Positions 36,328 to 43,955 of a stretch of 64,000 nt of DNA are shown piece after piece (the first letter of the stretch is position 1; the number at the start of each line of letters is the position of its first letter). This DNA comes from Bacteroidales bacterium. GTDB taxonomy: Bacteria > Bacteroidota > Bacteroidia > Bacteroidales > P3. The DNA lies in contig JAEEZY010000029.1 in assembly GCA_016292015.1 (NCBI GenBank), positions 212,863 through 276,862 of the forward strand. Reading direction: 5' to 3'. The notes beneath the pieces are model-generated. The model ran no database searches, was not told the DNA's origin, and saw nothing but the letters and a program-made list of their open reading frames with translations. Made by a program: the position numbers and the translations under genes.

Positions 36328-38550
36328 ATGGAAACTAAAACTTTCAAAACGATATTTTCTCTTCGGGAAGAAGCTGGTAAAAGAATTGGAATAGAAAGAA
36401 TCGAGATCCCGAAGATCCAACGGGATTTCGCATACGGACGGACGGATGCTATTAATACCAGAAAAAGAGAGAACTTCTTGAAATCTTTGTTATACGCCGT
36501 TTCTGGAAATCCTATCACTCTTGATTTTGTATATGGCGACATTAAGGACAATAAATTCACTCCACTCGATGGTCAGCAGCGACTAACGACACTTTTTTTG
36601 TTGTACTGGTTTGCCTCCAAACTGGATGGCGTTATAGATAACGAATGCGCATTCTTACGAAAATTCAGCTACGAAACTCGCACATCTGCCCGAAAGTTCT
36701 GTGAGGCAATAACCACCAAACCATTCGAGATAGACTCTAGGATGCTTTTGTCCGAACAAATAAAAGACAAAAATTGGTTTCCACTTGAATGGCAACATGA
36801 TGCCACAATTTCATCGATGTTAGTTATGCTTGATGCCATTCAAAGCAAATTCTCCAAAGTAGACCATCTTTTAACAAAACTCGAAAACATTTCTTTCTAT
36901 TTTCTGGAAATTGAAGATATGGGTCTAACCGATGAACTGTATATCAAGATGAACTCACGAGGCAAACCACTGACACAATTTGAACATTTTAAAGCCGAAT
37001 TCGAAAAACAACTGAAACAGGCCGATGCGGATCTGGCAAAAAGGTTAGGCTCCAAAATTGACAAAGAATGGACGGATCTATTGTGGCAATATCACAACAG
37101 TGGCTTGGGCAACGACAATGATGATACAACCGACGACGAATTTTTGCGTTATTTCATCTTCATATGTAACATTATATGCTATAATAATGGTGGCAGCCCT
37201 AAAACGAGCGATGAATTCGAATTGATAAGAGAATATTTCACTGTGAACGTTGACGACGACGAACAGATTGACAGAAGCAGAAAGAAAGTTGTAGAAAATG
37301 CCATAACTTTGGAAAAATTCTTTGACTGCTGGCTTGATGAGAACAAGAGAAGCATTCCAATTCAGAATTTTTTTGAGATGTTTGCTTCCAAAGAACACGC
37401 GATAGGCAAAATCAAAACAAACTACAATGTTAACCTGTTCGAAGACTGTTTAAGAAACTATGCGGATATAATCGGAAAAAAAAGAAGAAAATTCACTTTG
37501 AATCAAATTATTCTGTTGTATGCATTTGTTCTATACAGGCAAAATATGTCATACGTCTCTGAGGATGATTTTCGCAGACGATTGAGAATATTGAACAATT
37601 TGATTCTAAACTCACCTGACCAGATAAGCGACAGCGAGGAACGTCAAGGCGGAAACCGTCTACCTGCAATTCTACGTCAAACAGACAGCATCATATTGCA
37701 CGGAATAATTGCCGATAGTGAAACCATCGGCATCAACTTCAATCCCACACAATTGGAAGAAGAGAAGACAAAACTTGAGTGGACAAAAGCAAACCCGGGC
37801 AAGGTCGAACACCTCTTCGCCCTAGAGGATCACGAATTGCTCTATGGTCAAATATCAATAGTCGGGTTGGAACATTATGAACACTTTGAAAAATTCAAAG
37901 CCTTGTTCGAATGCAATTGGGACTTGGTCGATTGTGCATTGCTTATAACTGGCGATTACAAACAGCGCGAACGGAACGGTTGGCGATATCAACTTGGATC
38001 CTCTATGAACGATGGATTTGCATGGAAAATGCTTTTTCACAGAAGCGATGGTTTTCAAGGGTTTGAGAAAACAAAAACGGTGTTAAACAATTTGTTGAAG
38101 CAGATTCCAACTGTCACAGACGACACTCTGAAACAGATAATTGACCACTATTTAAACCAATGTGAAAAAAATAACACATACCCTTGGACATACTATTACA
38201 CAAAATATAAAGTGTTCCGTGCAGATCGTTACGGCAAGTATTGGTGGGACAACTTTGAAGAATCTCCATACGTTTTCACAACTCTTCACACCGCAAAAAA
38301 CCCTTCACCGAATTCATACAATCCGTTTCTAAAAGCTTTGAGCGACAATGTATGGCGTGAATGGTATGGAAATTATATTGAGCTCGGCAATGACCGTCTA
38401 TTGAAAGAGTCGCAGTCATCATACCAAATCGTCACAAACGATGAAGAGGAGAAGGTACTTGATGAAATCTTAATTTTGCAAGGACTCGATGGAATCGATA
38501 AAGAAAACCGAATTGAAAAAATGAAGGGAATATTTGAAAGTCTTAAATAG
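36328..38550 (+). CDS. Long DUF262 protein without visible HNH motif
   Basis: 740-aa partner of the preceding gene. It has the DUF262 entry IPKIQRDFAYGR and LDGQQRLTTLFLLYW near residues 80-90, but I find no DUF1524 His/Asn motif; instead the C-terminal half is rich in aromatic and charged residues (VEHLFALEDHELLYGQIS, YWWDNFEESPYVF). It may be the NTP-sensing or specificity subunit for the nuclease-bearing neighbour, or have an unrecognised effector domain. AT-rich like its partner. A hairpin terminator follows. Confidence 0.75.
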   Translation: METKTFKTIFSLREEAGKRIGIERIEIPKIQRDFAYGRTDAINTRKRENFLKSLLYAVSGNPITLDFVYGDIKDNKFTPLDGQQRLTTLFLLYWFASKLDGVIDNECAFLRKFSYETRTSARKFCEAITTKPFEIDSRMLLSEQIKDKNWFPLEWQHDATISSMLVMLDAIQSKFSKVDHLLTKLENISFYFLEIEDMGLTDELYIKMNSRGKPLTQFEHFKAEFEKQLKQADADLAKRLGSKIDKEWTDLLWQYHNSGLGNDNDDTTDDEFLRYFIFICNIICYNNGGSPKTSDEFELIREYFTVNVDDDEQIDRSRKKVVENAITLEKFFDCWLDENKRSIPIQNFFEMFASKEHAIGKIKTNYNVNLFEDCLRNYADIIGKKRRKFTLNQIILLYAFVLYRQNMSYVSEDDFRRRLRILNNLILNSPDQISDSEERQGGNRLPAILRQTDSIILHGIIADSETIGINFNPTQLEEEKTKLEWTKANPGKVEHLFALEDHELLYGQISIVGLEHYEHFEKFKALFECNWDLVDCALLITGDYKQRERNGWRYQLGSSMNDGFAWKMLFHRSDGFQGFEKTKTVLNNLLKQIPTVTDDTLKQIIDHYLNQCEKNNTYPWTYYYTKYKVFRADRYGKYWWDNFEESPYVFTTLHTAKNPSPNSYNPFLKALSDNVWREWYGNYIELGNDRLLKESQSSYQIVTNDEEEKVLDEILILQGLDGIDKENRIEKMKGIFESLK

Positions 38551-38597
38551 CATTTCATTTTGTGATTCTATCATTCTCGGTTTCAATTTTCACATCT

Positions 38598-38629
38598 GTG
38601 CTGGATTGTTGATCCGGCACTTTTGTTTT
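38598..38629 (+). terminator. Terminator of the DUF262 unit
   Basis: GTGCTGGAT / ATCCGGCAC stem (one T-G pair), 5-nt loop, then TTTTGTTTT. Confidence 0.65.
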
Positions 38630-38738
38630 ATAGTGGGATTCTTTCAAAATTGACATTGTTTTGGTGGGCTTTAAGTCCTAACGTTCAACAGCTACTTGAA
38701 AAAAATCTCTCAGAGTCAGTTATTTAGCCCAATGCTAT

Positions 38739-38885
38739 CATAACAATAACAGTATAACAGTTTGAAAAATGGATATTGGTTACGCCTTTATATATCATAT
38801 AACTAATTAATTATTAATAGTATATATAAGAATTAAGAAAACTGATATATCTCGAAAAAGTAACTGTTATACTGTTATTGTTATG
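38739..38885. repeat. Inverted-repeat hairpin element D (word TAACA)
   Basis: Perfect 24-nt inverted repeat (38739-38762 with 38862-38885) enclosing exactly 99 nt. The word TAACA occurs three times per arm. The core carries TATTAATAATTAATTAGTTATA on the minus strand, so D is inverted relative to A and B. Left arm ends CAGTT. Confidence 0.85.
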
Positions 38886-38958
38886 AGCGAGGGCTGACCT
38901 CTTTGCCTAAAAAGCAAATATACAGCAAGATATGATACTTGGGGGGGGTGTCTCGGTT

Positions 38959-39105
38959 CTTACAATTACAGTTCTTACAGTTAAAAATTGGATGACAATT
39001 ACATCTTCTATATGCTATATAAATACTTAATATATAGAATATTATATATGGTATTACTGAAATTGTAATGCACAAAAAAGAAACTGTAAGAACTGTAAGT
39101 GTAAG
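38959..39105. repeat. Inverted-repeat hairpin element E (word TTACA)
   Basis: 24-nt arms (38959-38982 with 39082-39105, 23 of 24 paired) enclosing exactly 99 nt. The left arm has the same word layout as element B with TTACA in place of every TTCCA. The core is AT-rich but lacks the TTAATAATTAATTA block of A, B and D. Confidence 0.85.
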
Positions 39106-39264
39106 ATTTTTCGAAAAAACACTTGATTTTGCATCGAATTTGGTGAAAAATGACAAAAAAATCAGTAAAAAATTGATGATTTTGGAGCGGAAATGGGGAT
39201 CCGATAGTGAGGCTTGGAAATACATGTATTTAATAACCAGATGATTGCCTTGGTTGCCGTTGCG

Positions 39265-39332
39265 CCGTTGCACCGTTGCAGTTCGTATTACGATAGGGGG
39301 TATTTCCATTTTGAACTGCAACGGTGCAACGG
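39265..39332. repeat. Short hairpin element F (word TTGCA)
   Basis: Perfect 20-nt inverted repeat (39265-39284 with 39313-39332) with only 28 nt between the arms and a T8 run after the right arm. The left side carries extra TTGC words before the paired region. It shares the CAGTT arm end with the long elements but lacks the AT core, and resembles a terminator. Confidence 0.75.
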
Positions 39333-39393
39333 TTTTTTTTAGTTTTTGGCGTTAAGTTTTGAATTTCAGTAGATTAGTAATTGGCATGCGGTA

Positions 39394-39448
39394 ATGGGTG
39401 GTGATTGGGAGTTTATTGGGAGTTAGTTGGGAGTTTCTTGGGAGTTAG
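39394..39448. repeat. 11-nt period array, 5 units
   Basis: ATGGGTGGTGA, TTGGGAGTTTA, TTGGGAGTTAG, TTGGGAGTTTC, TTGGGAGTTAG. Confidence 0.8.
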
Positions 39449-39476
39449 GTCTTCGGCCAACGAAAACGATTGGTTG

Positions 39477-39511
39477 GTTTGCTGTTTACCGTTTACGGTT
39501 TACAGTTGTTC
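39477..39511. repeat. 7-nt period array, 5 units
   Basis: GTTTGCT, GTTTACC, GTTTACG, GTTTACA, GTTGTTC. Confidence 0.65.
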
Positions 39512-39573
39512 GTCTGGGGTTGTGGCAGCGGAGCTGCTGAGTATGGAATAAGAGTTAAAAGTCGGTTTGTGTA

Positions 39574-39617
39574 CAGGGAGTTGGTTGGGAGTTAGTACGG
39601 AGTTGGTTGGGCGTTGA
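39574..39617. repeat. 11-nt period array, 4 units
   Basis: CAGGGAGTTGG, TTGGGAGTTAG, TACGGAGTTGG, TTGGGCGTTGA. Same unit family as 39394-39448 and 21798-21852. Confidence 0.75.
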
Positions 39618-39656
39618 GTTTAATTTTGAATTATAATTTTAGGATGTTTGTCGGTG

Positions 39657-39671
39657 TGTCACTATCTGACA
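39657..39671. promoter_or_regulatory. Shared operator 3 (TGTCA-N5-TGACA)
   Basis: TGTCACTATCTGACA, a perfect 5-5 palindrome, 11 nt upstream of TATTTTTG at 39683-39690. Confidence 0.8.
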
Positions 39672-39682
39672 CTCCCGCTTTA

Positions 39683-39690
39683 TATTTTTG
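39683..39690 (+). promoter_or_regulatory. Promoter box of the MoxR/VWA operon
   Basis: TATTTTTG followed by CATCTCGAAAA, 38 nt before the ATG at 39729. Confidence 0.65.
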
Positions 39691-39728
39691 CATCTCGAAA
39701 AGGGTATCAATTTTAGCGGAACTGCATT

Positions 39729-40310
39729 ATGAAATACTTCATTTGTGAACTTGACTGCGACCTGTTGCATTTTGAGAAGTGTCTTGCATCGCGCGAATTC
39801 TGGGATGACTATGGGCACGAATGGTCTTACGCGACACTCGACGAGAAACAGGTGTTCCTCGGGGTTTTCGTCCAACGGGGCGGTGACTTGAAACGGGTGA
39901 TAGAGCGTTATGCTGAAGACCGCAGCGAGATGTACCGCTGCCGCATCCACTGGGTTGTCTTCAAATACATCTGGCACATGATGATGAATGGGGAACCAAC
40001 TCCGAATTACGATCCTACTGTCAAGCGGATTAAACGTCTGGAACCCGACGAGCTGCTACGCCTGCTCTCGGAGGAGCTGAAGATGTGCGTCAAACGGACA
40101 AGCGAATGTGTCGATGTGAACCGCCACAAGCCCGGATTAAAGCCGAACTACGTCTTCAAAGAGAAATGGGTGGTGTCGGACGAGTACAAATACAACGACA
40201 CCATACTCGACACCATCGAGCGCGAACACTGGAGGACAAATCCCGACGAGAGCTTCAACAGTTATGAGTTCAAGTCGGAGAGGTGGGATTGGGTGAAGTG
40301 CTTTTTTTAG
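39729..40310 (+). CDS. Hypothetical protein, member of a paralogous pair with 48350-48913
   Basis: 193-aa acidic, Trp/Tyr-rich cytoplasmic protein of no family I recognise. It is clearly related to the minus-strand gene at 48.4-48.9 kb: LASREFWDDYGHEW versus LATREYWDDFSYEW, GGDLKRVIERYAEDRS versus GGDLLWVIKHYAKDRS, ELLRLLSEELK versus ELVELLTEELK, and both start from the same operator-promoter type. The duplicated gene pair under one regulator suggests a dosage or adaptor role. It is the first gene of a run that continues through the zinc-ribbon, MoxR and VWA genes. Confidence 0.7.
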   Translation: MKYFICELDCDLLHFEKCLASREFWDDYGHEWSYATLDEKQVFLGVFVQRGGDLKRVIERYAEDRSEMYRCRIHWVVFKYIWHMMMNGEPTPNYDPTVKRIKRLEPDELLRLLSEELKMCVKRTSECVDVNRHKPGLKPNYVFKEKWVVSDEYKYNDTILDTIEREHWRTNPDESFNSYEFKSERWDWVKCFF

Positions 40311-40367
40311 TAATTAGCTGCCGGTTCAAAGTTCAAAGTCAGATTCAGGTCACATAAAATATCATCT

Positions 40368-40631
40368 ATGGGTTGCTTATACAAAATCATATGTCCTAAT
40401 TGCGGGAAGGAATTCGAATGGAACGAGGGGCCAGGGGCGGTCGCCGACGTGCTGCATTGCGACAAATGCGGCAAAGAGCTGTGGACGACGGAGCCGATGC
40501 TGGAATTCGAGCACATAACATGTGCCTGCGGAGGAACCTTCGACAAAGAGGTGCCGATCATCTGTCCCCATTGCCGCCAAGAACTCAATAAACCAAGGAA
40601 GTACATTAAAGATGCGGTGATGTGGGATTGA
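40368..40631 (+). CDS. Zinc-ribbon protein
   Basis: 87-aa protein made of paired cysteine knuckles: CPNC and CDKC in the first half, CACGG and CPHC in the second, spaced like two zinc ribbons. Such proteins bind DNA, RNA or partner proteins; nothing here decides which. Lies 57 nt after the 193-aa gene and 54 nt before the next, in the same orientation. Confidence 0.72.
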   Translation: MGCLYKIICPNCGKEFEWNEGPGAVADVLHCDKCGKELWTTEPMLEFEHITCACGGTFDKEVPIICPHCRQELNKPRKYIKDAVMWD

Positions 40632-40685
40632 AAGAGAGTTGTGAAATAAGAATAATTGAAATTTGAAGAGTTTTTATAAAACCTG

Positions 40686-41510
40686 ATGGATATGGATGAT
40701 ATTGTTTTTGTTGATGGCGTATATACCGAGGATATGGTGATGAAAAGGGCGAGGGACGGCGGCTCCATACATGAGATGTTGAAGGAAATTCAACACAAGC
40801 GAGAAAGGCGTTTATTTGTAACCATAACTCCAACGGACAACACAGAGGGCATCCTCTTACCCAAAGCGACCAAGACCAAACCTTCTGTAGGTATGTCTCG
40901 GGTGCTTGAATGTTTCGACGAATTGCGACTGAACGGCCGAACGACGTCGAAAAACCTTGAGCAGATAGGACAATTCACATATTTTACAAGCAGACCGTAT
41001 ATCAAATATACGGTAAACGATATACGTGATTGGGGTATTGTGTTTGAGTTTGTAACAACCAAGAGATACGAGAAAATACTGATGCGCTTTAACTCAAAGT
41101 ATTCGTGGGTTTGTTACAACATTTCCAGTGAAAGCAAGGCGTGGTTAAAGAGTGTAATATTGGCTCTTCCGGAGGAGTTCAAACGTTGGGACGAGGAAAA
41201 TGATGCAGTAATTCACACATTCTACAAGGCTGAGAAAACTCGTTATCTAACCATGGCATCTATAAAGGCTCTTGTTGACGCAACGTTCGAAGGGGGCGGG
41301 TTTGAGTATTCGGTACATGAAGGTAAGGGTAGGGTGGTCGTGGCTGTCGGGATTGGCCACAATAGGAAATTGGAAATAAGACTTACTGAAAAGAATTTTC
41401 AAACTGAACTGGCGAACATATTGGAATTTGTTCAGAAAGCGAAGTCGCTGTCGGATTATGCACCGACTAATTTCAGGATAACCCACTCAAAGGAAACAAT
41501 AAAAACATGA
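40686..41510 (+). CDS. Hypothetical protein upstream of MoxR
   Basis: 274-aa soluble protein, unrecognised. It starts MDMDDIVFVDGVYTEDMV, continues with a Lys/Arg-rich segment (EIQHKRERRLFVTITPTD), and ends in a mixed alpha/beta region (VVVAVGIGHNRKLEIRLTEK). The gene stops 3 nt before the MoxR ATG, so it is very likely co-translated with the MoxR/VWA pair and may be their adaptor or substrate. No nuclease or protease motif is visible. Confidence 0.6.
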   Translation: MDMDDIVFVDGVYTEDMVMKRARDGGSIHEMLKEIQHKRERRLFVTITPTDNTEGILLPKATKTKPSVGMSRVLECFDELRLNGRTTSKNLEQIGQFTYFTSRPYIKYTVNDIRDWGIVFEFVTTKRYEKILMRFNSKYSWVCYNISSESKAWLKSVILALPEEFKRWDEENDAVIHTFYKAEKTRYLTMASIKALVDATFEGGGFEYSVHEGKGRVVVAVGIGHNRKLEIRLTEKNFQTELANILEFVQKAKSLSDYAPTNFRITHSKETIKT

Positions 41511-41513
41511 TAT

Positions 41514-42584
41514 ATGGGAATTAAAGTAAACTGTAAAGAATTGGAAGCGGTACTGGATATTACCCCTTCGCAACAGAATGTGATGCTTGTAGGCCGGCAC
41601 GGTGTGGGCAAGTCAGAAATACTGACTAAGCATTATGCTAATAAGGGAATACCGGTGATTGCGCTGTTCCTTGGACAGATGAGCGACCCAGGTGACCTAA
41701 TAGGGCTCCCACAACGCGACACGCTGCAAGAGCGGACAACCTTTCTGCCTCCCTGGTGGTTCCCGATAGAGGAGAAGCCCGTGGTACTCTTTTTGGACGA
41801 ACTTAACAGGGCACGCCCCGAAGTCCTACAAACCATTATGGATTTGACTTTGAACCGAACAATTGCTGGACACCGCCTGCCCAACGGCAGCCGGATAATA
41901 GCAGCAGTAAACGACGGCGAAGAATACCAGTTGACCGATCTCGATCCGGCTCTGGTCAGCAGGTTCAACGTCTATGAATTTAACCCTTCTGTTGAAGAAT
42001 GGCTGCTATGGGCCACAAAAAACGGAATAGACAGTCGCATCATAGCCTTCATACAAGAAAATCCGGCTATGCTTGACGAGAGTGGCGACACAAAACTGGA
42101 TCAGGGATTAGGGAAAAGCCCCGACCGAAGGGGATGGGAAAAAGTCTCAAACATCATTAAGGACAAGAAAGAATTGCCTGCGATATATAAAAAAACAATC
42201 GGAGGCATCGTGGGTGTGCAGGCGGCAGCTGCGTTCTTTAAGTCGTTTTCGAATAATCGTGTAATCAACGCCAGCGACATCCTTTTGAATTACAACAAAT
42301 ACAAGGTTGCTATAAGAGGTTACAGGCTTCATGAAATTGCGATTTTGAACGAGTCAATATGCCGTTTTTTCGAGAGCGAAAAAGGCAACGATATCGATGC
42401 AACAAAAGTTGCAGGAAACCTCACGGATTACCTTAACGCATTTGTGAACGAAGAGAAAAAAGAAAGCTTCGCACATTTCGTGTCGCTTTACGAGTCGGGC
42501 AACTATCCGAAAATGATGCTGTTCATATTGAGAAACGCACCGGCGGCGTATGCAACTATCAAGAATTTTGTGGCAACATTGTAA
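41514..42584 (+). CDS. MoxR-type AAA+ ATPase
   Basis: 356-aa MoxR-clade AAA+ ATPase, a chaperone-like motor that works with VWA-domain proteins. Walker A is GRHGVGKSE near residues 27-35, then LGQMSDPGDLIGLPQRD (pore/insert region), Walker B VVLFLDELNRA near 90, sensor 1 IIAAVNDGEEYQL, and the arginine finger DPALVSRFNVYEF. The VWA partner gene starts 9 nt downstream. Family precedent: MoxR-VWA pairs insert metals or remodel protein complexes and also occur as cores of predicted conflict systems; the local company of nuclease-like and toxin-like genes favours the latter, as inference. Confidence 0.88.
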   Translation: MGIKVNCKELEAVLDITPSQQNVMLVGRHGVGKSEILTKHYANKGIPVIALFLGQMSDPGDLIGLPQRDTLQERTTFLPPWWFPIEEKPVVLFLDELNRARPEVLQTIMDLTLNRTIAGHRLPNGSRIIAAVNDGEEYQLTDLDPALVSRFNVYEFNPSVEEWLLWATKNGIDSRIIAFIQENPAMLDESGDTKLDQGLGKSPDRRGWEKVSNIIKDKKELPAIYKKTIGGIVGVQAAAAFFKSFSNNRVINASDILLNYNKYKVAIRGYRLHEIAILNESICRFFESEKGNDIDATKVAGNLTDYLNAFVNEEKKESFAHFVSLYESGNYPKMMLFILRNAPAAYATIKNFVATL

Positions 42585-42593
42585 GACATCTGC

Positions 42594-43874
42594 ATGGAGC
42601 GTTTTTCGAAGATAGTGCAGGATTGGTTTCTCGCAGAGCCTGTTTTCTTTAAGGTTTACTGCACTCATCAGCTAACAGCCAACCCTAAGCTCAAGGTGCC
42701 ACTACGTACAGGCAAAGGACGGATTGAGTATAGCCCCACCCTTGTTGAGGAAATGAGCCGTCGTGAACTTGAAACGAGGCTGGCTGTCGAAATCGTGAGG
42801 ATTTTGCTGAAACATCCTTACGAACGTCAGCCCCTGGGTGTCAACAGGGCGGTCTTATCGATGGCGAGCGATGTGGTTGTATCGCAGAACTATGAGCTCA
42901 GGAACATGGGCCTTAAGACGGCAGAGATGCTCGGACTGCCATTGGGTCAGTGCTACGAATGGTATGTCAAGAAACTTAAAGAGCTGCCACCCATGATGGA
43001 CGATTTACTACCCAACGAAGATGAGGAACAGCAATCAAAAAGCGGTAGTGGAGAAAACGTGGGTCAAGAAGCCCGCGAGGACTCAACGAGCGGAAACCTC
43101 AAACCAGAGACCAATCCGGGAAACAATCCGCCAGATAATCGCGAAAAAGGCAAGTATCCACTTAATACAGACTTTCTGAAAAAGGCGGCCCAACAGTCGG
43201 AGCTTTGGGAGGAAAACGACGAACAAAGACAGTCGATAAACGAAATCATAGAGAACACGAAGGATTGGGGCAGTATACCGATGAAGCTGAGGGAAACCAT
43301 ACTTTCTTCGGCACAGGGACATATCGACTACCGTCGTATGATGAGAGGGTTCAGTACCAGCGTGCTTTCTTCCCACCGACGGCTTACGCGTATGCGACCT
43401 AACCGGCGTTCTGGATTCGACTATATGGGCAACAGATACGACTTGCAAGCGAGGTTGCTGGTAGCAGTTGATGTCAGCGGTTCGATATCAAGTAAAACCA
43501 TTTCGTATTTTCTTTCTGTTATAGGACGATTTTTCAAGCACGGCGTCAGTGCAGTCGATGTCATCCAGTTCGATACCGAGATAAAAGATGATGTCGTCAA
43601 ACTCACCGAAGCCAGGCAACGTTTTCGAGGCAACAAACTTGAAGTCAAAGGCCGTGGTGGAACGTCGTTCCAGCCAGTATTTGATTACTTGAAGGAACAC
43701 AACCGTTATGATGGGCTCGCCATACTTACCGACGGTTATGCACCCGAACCCAAAATCAATTTCTTTACTCGTACGAAAATTCTATGGGTATGTCAGAATC
43801 GAGATAACTATAACACACACAAGGCGTGGATGAGAAAGACTGGTAGGGTATGTTATATGATGGGGGTCGATTGA
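42594..43874 (+). CDS. VWA-domain protein (DUF2201-like N-terminus), MoxR partner
   Basis: 426-aa protein. Residues 1-130 resemble the metallopeptidase-like DUF2201 N-terminal domain (EMSRRELETRLAVEIVRILLKHP), though the usual HExxH-like motif is not clear. Residues 140-200 are a low-complexity acidic/polar linker. The VWA-like domain follows with a complete metal-ion site: DVSGSIS near 293, GGTSFQP, and LTDGYA. It is coupled to the MoxR gene by a 9-nt gap and ends the unit that starts at 39729. Confidence 0.83.
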   Translation: MERFSKIVQDWFLAEPVFFKVYCTHQLTANPKLKVPLRTGKGRIEYSPTLVEEMSRRELETRLAVEIVRILLKHPYERQPLGVNRAVLSMASDVVVSQNYELRNMGLKTAEMLGLPLGQCYEWYVKKLKELPPMMDDLLPNEDEEQQSKSGSGENVGQEAREDSTSGNLKPETNPGNNPPDNREKGKYPLNTDFLKKAAQQSELWEENDEQRQSINEIIENTKDWGSIPMKLRETILSSAQGHIDYRRMMRGFSTSVLSSHRRLTRMRPNRRSGFDYMGNRYDLQARLLVAVDVSGSISSKTISYFLSVIGRFFKHGVSAVDVIQFDTEIKDDVVKLTEARQRFRGNKLEVKGRGGTSFQPVFDYLKEHNRYDGLAILTDGYAPEPKINFFTRTKILWVCQNRDNYNTHKAWMRKTGRVCYMMGVD

Positions 43875-43914
43875 GGTTTGCTAATAGGGAGATGAGATCG
43901 AATAAAGAAATACG

Positions 43915-43922
43915 TATCTTTG
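43915..43922 (+). promoter_or_regulatory. Promoter box of the UDG-like gene
   Basis: TATCTTTG, 33 nt before the ATG at 43956; no shared operator upstream. Confidence 0.6.
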
Positions 43923-43955
43923 CAGATTGAAAAATTAACCTAAAAATTGAATAAT

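Larger units (their letters stand above)
38551..39728. other. 1.2-kb gene-free interval with hairpin elements D, E, F and repeat arrays
   Basis: Largest non-coding interval. It holds a terminator (38598), hairpin elements D, E and F, a G8 run at 38941-38948, an 11-nt array (39394-39448), a 7-nt array (39477-39511), a second 11-nt array (39574-39617), and shared operator 3 with its promoter. A 146-codon minus-strand frame crosses elements E and F and is not a gene. Confidence 0.7.

Noticed and set aside
38881..39321. 146-codon minus-strand frame in the largest gene-free interval
   Set aside because: It runs through hairpin element E and into F; its hydrophobic and Cys/Asn-rich parts are translations of the AT core and arm words.
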